From assembly GCF_014270065.1 (NCBI RefSeq), contig NZ_JACNME010000006.1, positions 1 to 64,000 of the forward strand: DNA of 64,000 nt, written 5' to 3'. The translations under genes were made by a program, and so were the position numbers. Source of the stretch: Quadrisphaera sp. RL12-1S. Its GTDB lineage: Bacteria; Actinomycetota; Actinomycetes; Actinomycetales; Quadrisphaeraceae. This document shows positions 53,951 to 63,467 of the stretch, in pieces. Under the pieces are notes generated by a model. It saw only the letters and a program-made list of their open reading frames with translations. It had not been told where the DNA came from and ran no database searches. Position 1 is the stretch's first letter, and each line of letters opens with the position of its first letter.

Positions 53951-56236
53951 TCAGTCGTCGTCGCCGCGGCTGCTGACCAGCTCGGCCAGGGACAGCACCC
54001 GCGGGCGCTCGCGCAGCTGCTCCACGAGCACCACCTCACCGGCACCGTCCGTCAGCGGCACCCGCCAGTTGGGGTACTCGTCGGACGTGCCGGGCTGGTT
54101 CTGCGTGCGGCGGTCCCCGACGGCGTCCGTCAGCGCCACCCCGACCAGCTTGGCCGGCGTGGCCAGCAGGAACGCGTGCAGCGCCTCCACCACCTCGCGC
54201 TCGGTGGGCCGCTCCCCCAGCAGGCCGAGGTCGCGCAGCTGCGCGAGCACCGCGGCGCGGTCCGCCTCGTCGGCGGCGCGCTCCTCCTCGATGGACCGGG
54301 TGAGCAGGCCGAGCCGGTCGCGCAGCTCGATGTGCTCGCCCGCCAGGTACCCGGCGGTCGGCGGCAGGTCGTGCGTGTTGACGGTGGCCAGGCACAGCTC
54401 CCGCCAGGACTGCGGGGGCAGGGGCCGCCCCTCGCCGTCCTTCTCGAACCACAGCACGGACGTGCCGAGCACGCCGCGCTCGGTGAGGTAGCCGCGCACC
54501 CACGGCTCCACCAGGCCCAGGTCCTCCCCGACGACGACGGCGCCGGAGCGTGCGGCCTCCAGGCAGAGGATGCCGACGAGCGCGTCGTGGTCGTAGCGGA
54601 CGTAGGTGCCCATGCCGGGGCCGGAGCCGTTCGGCACCCACCACAGGCGGAACAGCCCGAGCACGTGGTCCACGCGCACGCCGCCGGCGTGGCGCAGGAT
54701 CGTGCGGACCATGTCGCGCCACGGCGCGTACCCGGCCTCCGCGAGGGCCACCGGCTGCCACGGGGGCTGTGACCAGTCCTGGCCCTGCTGGTTGAACGCG
54801 TCCGGCGGGGCGCCCACGGAGACGCCGGTGGCGAGCACGTCGCGCAGCGCCCACGCGTCGGCACCGGAGGGGTGCACGCCCACGGCGAGGTCGTGCATGA
54901 CGCCGAGCGCCATCCCGGCCTCGGTGGCGGTGGCCTGGGCGCGCGCGAGCTGCTCGTCGCACTGCCACTGCAGCCACTCGTGGAACTCGATGGCTCCGGA
55001 GAGCTCCTCGCGCAGGCGCTCCACCAGCGGCGACCCGACCCGTGCCGCCTCGGCCGGCCACGGCTGGCCCTCGCCGAAGTGCTCGATCATCGCCGCCCAC
55101 AGGGCGTAGTCGGCCAGGCCCCGCCCCTCGCGGACGCGGAAGGCGTCGAAGGCGGCCTGGCGGGCCTGGCTGCGGCCGGCGTCGAAGACGGTCTTCAGCG
55201 CGGCGCGCTTGGCGGCCCACACCGCGTCCCGGTCCAGCTGGCCGGCGTCGGTGTTGCGGGCCATGAGCGGCTCGGCCTGCCACTCGACCAGCGCGTGGTC
55301 GGTGGCGGGCAGGTAGGCGAACTCCCGGACGTCCTCGACCCGCAGGTAGATCGGGTTGGTGAAGCGCCGGGTGGTGGGCAGGTAGGGGCTGTCCTGCTGG
55401 TGGCCCACCGGCTCGGCGGCCAGCAGCGGGTTGATGAGCAGGAAGTCGGCGCCCAGGTCGCGCCCGGACCAGTCGAGCAGCTCCCCGAGGTCGGCCAGGT
55501 CACCCAGGCCCCACGAGGCGCGGCTGCGCACCGAGTACAGCTGGGCCATGAAGCCCCAGCGGTGACCGCCGCCGGCGATGGCCTCGGGCAGCTCCAGGTG
55601 GTCGGGGGTGACCACCAGCGACGCGGTGGCCGCTGCCGCGGCCTCGCCGCCCCCGGTGGTCACGAGCAGCTCGTGGTAGCCCGTCGGCAGGTCGGTGGGG
55701 AGGGCGAAGACCAGCTCCTCGCGGCGCTCGCCGTCCACCTCGCGGGCGACCGGGGCGCCCTCGGCGGCGCTGCGCTCCAGCTCGCGCTGCCCGCCGTCCT
55801 CCAGCACCACCGAGACCTGCACCTGCGCGCCGGCCGGCACGTGCACCGGCACGGTGGCCTCCCGGCCGGACCTCACGACGACGACGGGCGGCAGCGCCCG
55901 GCGCCACGGCGCCAGCTCGTGCGCGGCCAGAGCGGCCTCGACGTCGTCGTCGGTCAGGCAGGCGATGCCCATGGCGGACAGCACGGCGACGATCGTGGAG
56001 CGGGAGACCGTGATGTGGCCGCCCTTCCAGTCCCAGTACTCCGTGGCCACGCCGTTCGCGGCGGCCAGCTCCATGAGCCGGGCGGACGGCGCCTCGGAGG
56101 GGTCGATGACGATCGAGGGGGCGTCGGTGGGGTGCACGGAGGTGCGGACCTCCAGGTCCGGTCCGGAGGTGGTGACGGCCCCGCCCCGCCCGTCGTCCTC
56201 GCTGCGGGCCAGCACGGACTGCGGGCTGTCACTCAC
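53951..56236 (-). CDS. malQ: 4-alpha-glucanotransferase (amylomaltase)
   Basis: Transfers alpha-1,4-glucan segments in maltodextrin and glycogen metabolism (GH77). The 761-residue product has an N-terminal beta-rich extension (about 1-215) typical of long actinobacterial and E. coli-type MalQ. The catalytic barrel has RWGFMAQLYSVRSRASWGLG, the nucleophile Asp in GGVRVDHVLGLFRLWWVP, the acid Glu in VVVGEDLGLVEPWV, and VNTHDLPPTAGYLAG. GTG at 56236 with AGGAG at about 7 bases gives VSDSPQSVLARSEDD; the open frame further upstream is not conserved-looking. No other maltose gene is adjacent. The 198-base divergent gap to the S9 peptidase gene carries its promoter. Confidence 0.95.
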   Translation of the reverse strand: MSDSPQSVLARSEDDGRGGAVTTSGPDLEVRTSVHPTDAPSIVIDPSEAPSARLMELAAANGVATEYWDWKGGHITVSRSTIVAVLSAMGIACLTDDDVEAALAAHELAPWRRALPPVVVVRSGREATVPVHVPAGAQVQVSVVLEDGGQRELERSAAEGAPVAREVDGERREELVFALPTDLPTGYHELLVTTGGGEAAAAATASLVVTPDHLELPEAIAGGGHRWGFMAQLYSVRSRASWGLGDLADLGELLDWSGRDLGADFLLINPLLAAEPVGHQQDSPYLPTTRRFTNPIYLRVEDVREFAYLPATDHALVEWQAEPLMARNTDAGQLDRDAVWAAKRAALKTVFDAGRSQARQAAFDAFRVREGRGLADYALWAAMIEHFGEGQPWPAEAARVGSPLVERLREELSGAIEFHEWLQWQCDEQLARAQATATEAGMALGVMHDLAVGVHPSGADAWALRDVLATGVSVGAPPDAFNQQGQDWSQPPWQPVALAEAGYAPWRDMVRTILRHAGGVRVDHVLGLFRLWWVPNGSGPGMGTYVRYDHDALVGILCLEAARSGAVVVGEDLGLVEPWVRGYLTERGVLGTSVLWFEKDGEGRPLPPQSWRELCLATVNTHDLPPTAGYLAGEHIELRDRLGLLTRSIEEERAADEADRAAVLAQLRDLGLLGERPTEREVVEALHAFLLATPAKLVGVALTDAVGDRRTQNQPGTSDEYPNWRVPLTDGAGEVVLVEQLRERPRVLSLAELVSSRGDDD

Positions 56237-56434
56237 GCGGAGCTCCTGGGGTGGTGCGGGCGCGGCTGCGCGCGTCGTCTGGCGTCGGGGAGAGTACGTC
56301 GCCAGCCTGCCCGGCGGGGGCGCGCCGCGCGAGCGGGCGCGCCGGAGCGACCGAGCCCGCTCGAAGGACACCGGCGGAAGGACGGTGTCGCGAGCAGACC
56401 CGGCCGTCGGCCCCGGCGCCTAAGGTCGGGAGCC

Positions 56435-58708
56435 GTGTCGTCGTCGTCCTCCTCCCCCGCGCACCCCGTGGCGTACCCGCCCGCCGAGCGGCTCGACCTG
56501 GTCGAGGAGCTGCCGGCCGGTGCTCCCCGCTACCGAATCGCCGACCCCTACCGCTGGCTGGAGGACTCGGGCGACGAGCGCACCCGCGCCTGGTCCGCCG
56601 CGCAGGACGCGCTCTTCGCCGCGCAGCGGCAGACCTGGCCGGGCCGCGACGCCGTCGCTGCGCGCGTCGCGCAGCTGCTCAGCGCCGGGGCGGTGGGCCC
56701 GCCGGTGTGGCGCGGCGACCGGTGCTTCCGCGCCCGCCGCGACCCGGGCCGCGACCACCCCCAGCTGCTGGTCACCGAGGGGGGCGCGGAGCGGGTCCTC
56801 ATCGACCCGCTGGTCTGGGACCCCACCGGCCGCACCACGCTCGACTCCTGGCAGCCCTCGCGGGAGGGCCACCTGCTCGCCTTCCAGCTGTCCGAGGGCG
56901 GCAGCGAGGAGAGCGTGCTGCGCGTCCTCGACGTCGCCACCGGCGAGGTGGTGGACGGTCCGATCGACAGGGTCCGCTACACCCCCGTCTCCTGGCTGCC
57001 GGCGTCCGAGGACCCCGACGACGGCGCAGCGCGGTTCTTCTACGTCCGCCGGCTGCCGCCCGAGGGCCTGCCGGCCGGTGAGGAGAAGTACCACCGCCGG
57101 GTGTGGCTGCACCGCGTCGGCTCCGACCCCGACGCCGACCCCGGAGACGGCGGCGACGTCGAGGTCTTCGGCGCCGGCCAGCCCGTCACCACCTACTACG
57201 GCGTGGGCACGTCGCTGGACGGCCGGTGGCTGACGGTGACGACGTCGGTGGGCACCTCCCCGCGCTCGGACTGCTACCTCGCCGACCTGGCCGCCGACGG
57301 CGGTCTGGCAGCGGGTGTGCCGCAGCTGCGCGAGGTGGCCGTCGGCCTGGACGCGCACACCAGCGCGGGCGTCGGCCGCGACGGCCGCCTCTACGTGGGC
57401 ACGGACCTCGGCGCGCCCCGCGGGCGCCTCGCCGTCGCCGACCCCACCGGCGCCGCGTCGACCGGCGGCCTGGGCCCGGACCACTGGCGCGACCTCGTCG
57501 GCGAGCGCGAGGACGCCGTGCTGGAGGACTACGCCGTCCTCGACGGTCCCGAGCTGGACCAGCCGCTGCTGCTCGTCGCGTGGACCCAGCACGCCGTCGC
57601 CCAGCTCACCGTGCACGACCTCGTCAGCGGCGAGCAGCTGCCCGGCGAGCGCGGCGTGGTGGCGCTGCCCGGCGCCGGCAGCCTCGGTGGGCTGCGCGGC
57701 CGGCCCGAGGGCGGGCACGAGGCGTGGTTCACCTGGACCTCCACGGTCGAGCTGCCCAGCGTGCTGCGCTGGGACGCCCGGACGCGCGAGCTGGCGGTGG
57801 AGTCGACGGCTCCCGGGCTCGCGTCGATGGGTGAGCTGCCCGCCGTCGTCACCCGCCAGCTGGAGGTGACGAGCCTGGACGGCACCGTGGTGCGCGCCCT
57901 GGCCGTCGCCCGCGCCGACGCCTTCGCCACCCCCGACGCCTCCGCCCCCGCGGCCCCAGCGCCGACGGTGCTGTACGGCTACGGCGGCTTCGGCCACACC
58001 ATGACGCCCGGCTACTCCGCCACCGCGCTGGCGTGGGTGGAGGCCGGCGGGGTGTGGGTGGTCGCCGGGCTGCGCGGCGGCAACGAGGAGGGCGAGGCCT
58101 GGCACCGCGCCGGCATGCTCGCCGCCAAGCAGAACGTCTTCGACGACTTCCTCGCCGTCGCCGACGCCCTCACCGAGCGCGGCTGGACCACCCCCGCCCA
58201 GCTGACCATCAGCGGCGGCTCCAACGGCGGCCTGCTCGTCGGGGCGGCCCTCACGCAGAGGCCGCAGGCGTTCGCCGCGGTGCTGTGCTCGGCGCCGCTG
58301 CTCGACATGGTGAGGTACCAGCTGCACGGGCTGGGAGCCACGTGGTCACCGGAGTACGGCGACGCGAACGACCCCGACGACCTCGGCTGGCTCCTCGCCT
58401 ACTCCCCCTACCACGCGTGCTCGCCCGACCCGGCATCCGTGGAGTACCCCGCGGTGCTCTTCACCGTCTTCGACGGCGACTCCCGCGTCGACCCCCTCCA
58501 CGCCCGCAAGCTCTGCGCGGCGCTGCAGCACGCCACCCGCTCCGACCCCGCGGTCGCGCCGGTGCTGCTGCGGCGCGAGGCCGGCGTCGGCCACGGCGCC
58601 CGCGCGGTGTCGCGGACGGTGCAGCTGGCCGCTGACACGCTCTGCTTCGCCGCCGCGCACACCGGCCTGCGCCTGGGCCAGGACGACGACGCCGGAGCGC
58701 CCGCGTGA
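56435..58708 (+). CDS. S9 family prolyl oligopeptidase-like serine peptidase
   Basis: A 757-residue cytoplasmic peptidase. The N-terminal part has the prolyl oligopeptidase entry YRIADPYRWLEDSGDERTRAW without its last residue, then a beta-propeller domain. The C-terminal alpha/beta hydrolase has PTVLYGYGGFGHTMTPGY, the nucleophile Ser596 in SGGSNGGLLVGAALTQRP, the Asp region FDGDSRVDPLHARK, and the catalytic His in REAGVGHGAR. It cleaves short peptides, usually after proline, or acts like oligopeptidase B. The GTG start at 56435 is preceded by GGGAG. The stop overlaps the MscS gene start as GTGA, so the two are translationally coupled. Confidence 0.94.
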   Translation: MSSSSSSPAHPVAYPPAERLDLVEELPAGAPRYRIADPYRWLEDSGDERTRAWSAAQDALFAAQRQTWPGRDAVAARVAQLLSAGAVGPPVWRGDRCFRARRDPGRDHPQLLVTEGGAERVLIDPLVWDPTGRTTLDSWQPSREGHLLAFQLSEGGSEESVLRVLDVATGEVVDGPIDRVRYTPVSWLPASEDPDDGAARFFYVRRLPPEGLPAGEEKYHRRVWLHRVGSDPDADPGDGGDVEVFGAGQPVTTYYGVGTSLDGRWLTVTTSVGTSPRSDCYLADLAADGGLAAGVPQLREVAVGLDAHTSAGVGRDGRLYVGTDLGAPRGRLAVADPTGAASTGGLGPDHWRDLVGEREDAVLEDYAVLDGPELDQPLLLVAWTQHAVAQLTVHDLVSGEQLPGERGVVALPGAGSLGGLRGRPEGGHEAWFTWTSTVELPSVLRWDARTRELAVESTAPGLASMGELPAVVTRQLEVTSLDGTVVRALAVARADAFATPDASAPAAPAPTVLYGYGGFGHTMTPGYSATALAWVEAGGVWVVAGLRGGNEEGEAWHRAGMLAAKQNVFDDFLAVADALTERGWTTPAQLTISGGSNGGLLVGAALTQRPQAFAAVLCSAPLLDMVRYQLHGLGATWSPEYGDANDPDDLGWLLAYSPYHACSPDPASVEYPAVLFTVFDGDSRVDPLHARKLCAALQHATRSDPAVAPVLLRREAGVGHGARAVSRTVQLAADTLCFAAAHTGLRLGQDDDAGAPA

Positions 58709-59910
58709 TCGCCGCTGCGCTGACGCACGTCCTGGTCGCCTCGGCGTCCGCCACGGCGACGCCGAGCACGTCGGCGAGCACCACGACCAGCGCGATCGCG
58801 AGCGACGTCAGAGACTCCACCCAGGCCGCCTCGAACCTGGCGTGCTCTCCCGGGGACGGCACCTGGTGCGGCCTCATGGTCAACGCCGGCGTGAACGAGA
58901 CGTTCGCCAAGTTCCTCATGTACTACGGCTCACCGCTGCTGAAGATCGCCGTGATCCTCGTCGCCGGCCTGGTGATCCGGAACATCGCCCACAAGGCCAT
59001 CGGGGCCCTGGCGGAGCAGATCGCCAACGGCGAGGCCCAGCCGGGGCAGTCGCGGTGGTGGCGCGCCGGGCGGGGCCGCGAGACCCGCGCCTCGGAGTCC
59101 AGCACCGCCGCTTCCGGCGGCACGCTGGCGTTCGAGCGGCGCTCGCAGCGCGCGCGGACGCTCGGGTCGGTGCTGCGCAGCCTCACCACCGCGGTGCTCA
59201 TGACCGTGGTGGCGCTGCTCGTCATCGGGCAGCTGGGGATCCCGCTCGCCCCGCTGCTGGCCGGTGTCAGCGTGGTCGGCGTCGCGGTCGGCTTCGGCGC
59301 GCAGACGCTGGTCAAGGACTTCCTCGCCGGGATCTTCATCATCGCCGAGGACCAGTTCGGCGTCGGTGACTCGGTGAACCTCTCCGCGGACGCGCAGGGG
59401 ACCGTCGAGGCCGTGAGCCTGCGCGTGACCCGGCTGCGCGGCGTGGACGGCACCGTCTGGTACGTCCGCAACGGCGACGTGCTGCGGGTCGGCAACCGCT
59501 CGCAGGGCTGGTCGCGGGCGGTGCTCGACATCGACGTGCCGTACTCGGCTGACGCCGCGCGGGTGGCGGAGGTCCTCGACGAGGTCGGCGAGCAGCTCCA
59601 CGCCGACGAGGAGTGGCGCCGCCACCTGCTCGAGGAGCCCCAGGTGTGGGGCATCGAGGCGCTCAGCCTCGACAAGGTGGTGGTGCGCATCGCGGTGCGC
59701 ACGGCGCCGCTGCAGCAGTGGTCGGTCTCGCGGGAGCTGCGGGCGCGGATCAAGGCGCGCTTCGACGCGGAGGGCATCGGCCACCCCGTCGACGACGCCG
59801 ACGAGCCCGCCGACGCCCCCGCCACCGCACCTGCCGCTGCTGCACCGGCCGGCCCGTCGCTGCCGCCCGGCAACCAGGGCCCGCCCACCGGCCCCTCCTC
59901 CCACCGCTGA
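58705..59910 (+). CDS. MscS-family mechanosensitive ion channel
   Basis: Releases solutes on hypoosmotic shock. The 401-residue product has an N-terminal Ser/Thr/Ala-rich segment, membrane helices at about 70-92 (SPLLKIAVILVAGLVIRNIA) and about 160-200, the pore-lining helix with GVAVGFGAQTLVKDFLAGIFII, and the cytosolic domain with DQFGVGDSVNL and VDGTVWYVRNGDVLRVGNRSQG without its first and last residues as the MscS beta signature. The C-terminus is Ala/Pro-rich. GTG start overlapping the S9 peptidase stop by four bases. A 404-base gap follows. Confidence 0.94.
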   Translation: MIAAALTHVLVASASATATPSTSASTTTSAIASDVRDSTQAASNLACSPGDGTWCGLMVNAGVNETFAKFLMYYGSPLLKIAVILVAGLVIRNIAHKAIGALAEQIANGEAQPGQSRWWRAGRGRETRASESSTAASGGTLAFERRSQRARTLGSVLRSLTTAVLMTVVALLVIGQLGIPLAPLLAGVSVVGVAVGFGAQTLVKDFLAGIFIIAEDQFGVGDSVNLSADAQGTVEAVSLRVTRLRGVDGTVWYVRNGDVLRVGNRSQGWSRAVLDIDVPYSADAARVAEVLDEVGEQLHADEEWRRHLLEEPQVWGIEALSLDKVVVRIAVRTAPLQQWSVSRELRARIKARFDAEGIGHPVDDADEPADAPATAPAAAAPAGPSLPPGNQGPPTGPSSHR

Positions 59911-60070
59911 CGCTCCGCGGCGATCACGACGGTCCTGCACGCCGGCGGTCCAGCGTCCGCGCCCATCCCCCTCGACGATCGATCATGCAGCTGAGCGCCA
60001 TCCTGCAGACCTTCAGCGGCCCGCGAGGCAGCCCGCGGACGCTGCGAGCAGCCGACAGCTGCAGGAGGCG

Positions 60071-60133
60071 CCCCTTCGTTGCAGTTGACGCCCCATCGGT
60101 GCCCGCGAAGGGGCGTCAACTGCAGCGAAGGGG
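60071..60133. repeat. 24-bp inverted repeat
   Basis: CCCCTTCGTTGCAGTTGACG plus CCCC (60071-60094) pairs with 60110-60133 with a single G-T pair around a 15-base loop. Adjacent CTGCAG motifs (59996, 60059, 60120) echo the stem. It may be the mscS terminator, about 160 bases past the stop, or a small mobile repeat. Confidence 0.7.
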
Positions 60134-60227
60134 CCAGGACTGCACCGGGCCGCAGAGGCCGGCCCGCGACGAGCGGAGGTGACGCGGACCCGCATGATCG
60201 TCACAGCGACATGGCGCGCAGGTGCGT

Positions 60228-60247
60228 GATCGTCGTGGAGGGGTGGG
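60228..60247 (-). repeat. Short intergenic repeat, inverted divergent copy
   Basis: On the minus strand: CCACCCCTCCACGACGATCA, again a pyrimidine tract followed by GACGATCA. Confidence 0.45.
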
Positions 60248-60314
60248 GTGCGGAGGGGCGGAGCGGAGGCGTGGTCGGGGTGCGGGGAGCAGGGCGGCGG
60301 CGGAGGATCGCGGC

Positions 60315-61952
60315 ATGGCCGACTCGCCCGGCACCACGCCTGCTGCGCCCGCTGCCTCTGAGGACTGCGACGGCTCGCCCGACGCTCCCGACTGGGCGGG
60401 TGACTCCCCCGTCCCCGCCCGCATCGACCTCGCCGGGCTCCCCCGCGGCGAAGGTCGCCTCGCCCTCGTCACGGGCGTCACCGGCTACATCGGCGGGCGC
60501 CTCGTACCAGAGCTGCTCGCCGCCGGCTACCGGGTGCGGGCCTTCGCCCGCAACCCCCAGCGCCTGCGCGACAGGCCGTGGGCCGACCGCGTGGAGATGG
60601 TCGAGGGCGACGCCTCCGACGCGGAGTCGGTGACGAAGGCCCTCGACGGCGTCGACGTCGCCTACTACCTGCTGCACTCCCTCGGCACCGGGCGCAGCTT
60701 CGAGTCGCGCGACCGCCACCTCGCGCTGTGCTTCGGCAAGGCCGCCCGCGAGGCCCACGTCGGTCGCATCGTCTACCTCGGCGGCCTGTACCCCTCCGGC
60801 GAGGAGCTCTCGCCGCACCTGCTGGGGCGCAAGGAGGTGGAGGACATCCTCCTGGCCTCCGGCGTGCCGGTGACGGTGCTGCGCGCCGCCGTCATCCTCG
60901 GGTCCGGCTCGGCGAGCTTCGAGATGCTGCGCTACCTCACCGAGCGCCTCCCGATCATGATCCGTCCCAAGTGGCTGGCCAACCGGATCCAGCCGATCGC
61001 CGTCCGCGACGTCCTGCGCTACCTCGTGGGCGCGGCGGCCATCCCGGGCGACGTCAGCCGCGGCTTCGACATCGGCGGCCCGGACGTGGTCACGTACCTG
61101 CAGCTCATGCAGCGGTACGCCAAGGTGGCCGGGCTGCCCAAGCGGTACGCGATCCCGGTGCCGGTGCTCACGCCGCACCTGTCCAGCCACTGGGTCAACC
61201 TCGTGACGCCCGTGCCGCACACCATCGCGGGCGCCCTCATCGGCTCGATCGTCCACGAGGTGGTGGTCAAGGAGCGCGACATCACCGAGTTCGTGCCGGA
61301 CCCGCCCGGTGGCCTGCTCGGCGTGGACGACGCGATCACGCTGGCCCTGGCGCGGGTGCAGGAGTTCGACGTGCAGACGTCGTGGCGCTCGGCGTCCACG
61401 CCGGGGGCACCGTCCGACCCGCTCCCGAGCGACCCCGACTGGTCCGGCGGCGCCCTCTACGTAGACGACAGGTCCGGTCCGGTGGACGCGACCCCGCGCC
61501 AGCTGTGGACCGTCATCGAGGGCATCGGCGGCGTCAACGGCTGGTACTCGTGGTCCCTGGGCTGGCGCGTGCGCGGCCTCATGGACATCGGTGTCGGCGG
61601 TCCCGGGCTGCGGCGCGGTCGCGCCAACCCCTACGACCTCACGGTCGGCGACGCCCTCGACTGGTGGCGCGTGGAGGAGATCCGCGACCTCGAGCTGCTG
61701 CGGCTGCGCGCCGAGATGCGCCTGCCCGGCGAGGCGTGGCTCGACCTGTGCGTGGAGACCGACGACTTCGGGCGCACGGTCTTCCGCCAGCGCGCGATCT
61801 TCCACCCCAAGGGCCTGAGCGGCTTCCTCTACTGGCAGGCGATCAAGCCCTTCCACGGGGTGGTCTTCGGCGGCATGCAGCGCAACATCGCTTCGGCCGC
61901 CGCGGCGGTCAAGGAGAGCGACGAGCGCTGGAAGCCGTCGCGTGCCTCCTGA
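60315..61952 (+). CDS. NAD(P)-binding SDR fused to a DUF2867 domain
   Basis: A 545-residue protein. After a 45-residue polar leader, an extended-SDR/NmrA-like Rossmann domain starts with LVTGVTGYIGGRLVPELLAA (glycine motif 53-60), followed by YLLHSLGTGRSFESRDRHLA, GRIVYLGGLYPSGEELSPHL and VPVTVLRAAVILGSGSASFE. The C-terminal part (about 375-540: VDATPRQLWTVIEGIGGVNG, YSWSLGWRVRGLMD, LRLRAEMRLPGEAWLDL, FHPKGLSGFLYWQ) is the DUF2867 START-like domain. The combination is common in actinobacteria, but its substrate is not known. ATG at 60315 with GGAGG at 8 bases. The following SDR gene overlaps it by 11 bases. Confidence 0.92.
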   Translation: MADSPGTTPAAPAASEDCDGSPDAPDWAGDSPVPARIDLAGLPRGEGRLALVTGVTGYIGGRLVPELLAAGYRVRAFARNPQRLRDRPWADRVEMVEGDASDAESVTKALDGVDVAYYLLHSLGTGRSFESRDRHLALCFGKAAREAHVGRIVYLGGLYPSGEELSPHLLGRKEVEDILLASGVPVTVLRAAVILGSGSASFEMLRYLTERLPIMIRPKWLANRIQPIAVRDVLRYLVGAAAIPGDVSRGFDIGGPDVVTYLQLMQRYAKVAGLPKRYAIPVPVLTPHLSSHWVNLVTPVPHTIAGALIGSIVHEVVVKERDITEFVPDPPGGLLGVDDAITLALARVQEFDVQTSWRSASTPGAPSDPLPSDPDWSGGALYVDDRSGPVDATPRQLWTVIEGIGGVNGWYSWSLGWRVRGLMDIGVGGPGLRRGRANPYDLTVGDALDWWRVEEIRDLELLRLRAEMRLPGEAWLDLCVETDDFGRTVFRQRAIFHPKGLSGFLYWQAIKPFHGVVFGGMQRNIASAAAAVKESDERWKPSRAS

Positions 61953-62868
61953 GGCCGGCGCGCCGGCCGCGCCAGGTGCGCCGGGGGCGCCGTCCCCGCG
62001 GGTCGTCTGGATCACCGGCGCCAGCAGCGGCATCGGGTTGGCGACAGCACTCGCGTGCGCCCGGCGCGGCGACCGGCTGCTGCTCTCGAGCCGTGCTCCC
62101 GGCCCCCTGGAGGAGGCCGCCCGGCAGTGCCGCGCCCTCGGCGCCGCCGACGTGCAGGTCGCTCCCCTGGACACCGCCGACGACGACGCCGTCCGCCGCG
62201 CCTCCGCGGACGCCGTGCGGCGCTGGGGACGCCTCGACGTGGTCGTCCAGAACGCCGGGGTGGCGGCCTACGGCCGCGTCGACGAGGTGCCCGCGGACGT
62301 GCTCGCGGGGGTGTTGCGCACCAACGTGCTCGGTGCGGCGCTCGTGGCCGCCGAGGCGGTGCGGACCTTCAGGCACCAGGGCGAGGGCACCCTCGTGGTG
62401 GTCGGGTCGGTGCTCGGGCGGATCACCGTGCCGTGGATGGGCGCGTACAACGCGTCCAAGTTCGCGCTGCGCGGGCTGGTCCGCACCATGCAGCAGGAGA
62501 ACCGGGACGTCCCCGGCATCCGGATCTCGCTGGTGGCCCCGGGCGGGGTGGACACGCCCATCTACGACCAGTCGGCCACGGTGCTGGGGCGGCGCAACCG
62601 GCCGCCGTACCCCGTCTCCTCCCCGGGGCACGTCGCGGAGAAGGTGCTGCGCGCGGCCGACAGGTCCGCGGCGTGGCACCGCGAGCTGGACGCCGGGTGG
62701 GCCAACCCCGCCATGAAGGCCGCGTACGGGCTGGCGCCGGGCCTGTTCGACCTGCTCTCGCGCCCGGCGATGCGGGCGCTGGGGTTCACGCGGGCCGAGA
62801 GGCCGGACGGGCCGGGCAACGTGCTGGCCCCGCGGCCGCACGAGGAGGGCCTGCGCCAGCGGCGATGA
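61942..62868 (+). CDS. Short-chain dehydrogenase/reductase (SDR)
   Basis: A classical SDR of 308 residues: TGASSGIG (25-32), [11 protein letters not shown], and the catalytic Ser156, Tyr169 and Lys173 (YNASK). The C-terminal extension of about 70 residues includes [20 protein letters not shown] and a basic [11 protein letters not shown] end, giving a length above the usual 250, as in membrane-associated SDRs. The start is GTG at 61942, inside the end of the SDR-DUF2867 gene, so the two are translationally coupled and probably act in one pathway. The globin gene follows after about 10 bases. Confidence 0.9.
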   Translation: MPPEAGAPAAPGAPGAPSPRVVWITGASSGIGLATALACARRGDRLLLSSRAPGPLEEAARQCRALGAADVQVAPLDTADDDAVRRASADAVRRWGRLDVVVQNAGVAAYGRVDEVPADVLAGVLRTNVLGAALVAAEAVRTFRHQGEGTLVVVGSVLGRITVPWMGAYNASKFALRGLVRTMQQENRDVPGIRISLVAPGGVDTPIYDQSATVLGRRNRPPYPVSSPGHVAEKVLRAADRSAAWHRELDAGWANPAMKAAYGLAPGLFDLLSRPAMRALGFTRAERPDGPGNVLAPRPHEEGLRQRR

Positions 62869-62878
62869 TGGACGGGTG

Positions 62879-63343
62879 ATGCCGTCGTCGTCCTCCTCCC
62901 CCCAGCAGGGTCCCGCGCAGGGCGTCCGCCCCGGGCTGCGCGTGGGCCGGTCCGTGCCCGCCGAGCAGCAGAGCTTCTACGAGGCGGTGGGCGGGCACGT
63001 GACGTTCGTGCGGCTGGTCGACGCGTTCTACGAGGGCGTCGCGCAGGACCCGCTGCTGCGCCCCATGTACCCCGAGGAGCAGCTGGACGGCGCCCGCGAG
63101 CGCCTGACGCTCTTCCTCGAGCAGTACTGGGGCGGTCCGACCACGTACTCCGAGACCCGGGGGCACCCGCGGCTGCGGATGCGGCACGCGGGGTTCCACA
63201 TCGGTCCGGCGGCGCGGGACGCGTGGCTGGCGCACATGCGCGCCGCGGTCGACTCCCTCGGGCTGCCGCCGCTGCAGCACGAGGTGCTGTGGGACTACCT
63301 GGAGCGGGCGGCGCACAGCCTGCTCAACACCTTCGAGGACTGA
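62879..63343 (+). CDS. glbO: Group II truncated haemoglobin (GlbO type)
   Basis: A haem protein binding O2, possibly with peroxidase or redox roles at the membrane. The 154-residue product aligns well with mycobacterial trHb[21 protein letters not shown], TyrB10 (about 51), TyrCD1 (about 64 in MYPEEQ), [20 protein letters not shown], proximal His about 103 (MRHAGFHIG) and TrpG8 about 116 (RDAWLAHM), and the C-terminal [13 protein letters not shown] 28-residue Ser/Gln/Pro-rich leader precedes the globin fold. The start is ATG at 62879, with GTG at 62876 as an alternative. It is the last gene of a three-gene run with two dehydrogenases. Confidence 0.95.
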   Translation: MPSSSSSPQQGPAQGVRPGLRVGRSVPAEQQSFYEAVGGHVTFVRLVDAFYEGVAQDPLLRPMYPEEQLDGARERLTLFLEQYWGGPTTYSETRGHPRLRMRHAGFHIGPAARDAWLAHMRAAVDSLGLPPLQHEVLWDYLERAAHSLLNTFED

Positions 63344-63403
63344 CCGCTCCCCCTGCGCACCCTCCGCGGCACGTGCGGGAGGGGCCGGGGGCGGACGTGC
63401 CGC

Positions 63404-63436
63404 GAGGCCCCCGTCCCCATCGGGGGCGAGGGCCTC
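63404..63436. terminator. Bidirectional terminator
   Basis: GAGGCCCCCGTCCCC (63404-63418) pairs with 63422-63436 with one mismatch and one G-T pair, between convergent glbO and the PRC-barrel gene. Confidence 0.65.
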
Positions 63437-63467
63437 GGGCCGTCTCGGTGGTGCGGGACGCCGTGCG

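Larger units (their letters stand above)
59911..60314. other. Repeat-bearing intergenic region
   Basis: 404 bases without a supported gene. It holds CTCCGCGGCGATCACGACGG at 59914, CCCCTCGACGATC at 59967, a 24-bp inverted repeat at 60071-60133, TGATCGTCA at 60196, and an inverted pyrimidine-tract/GACGATCA repeat at 60228-60247. Possible frames are short and shadow-like. The final 70 bases must carry the promoter and GGAGG site of the next gene. Confidence 0.6.
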
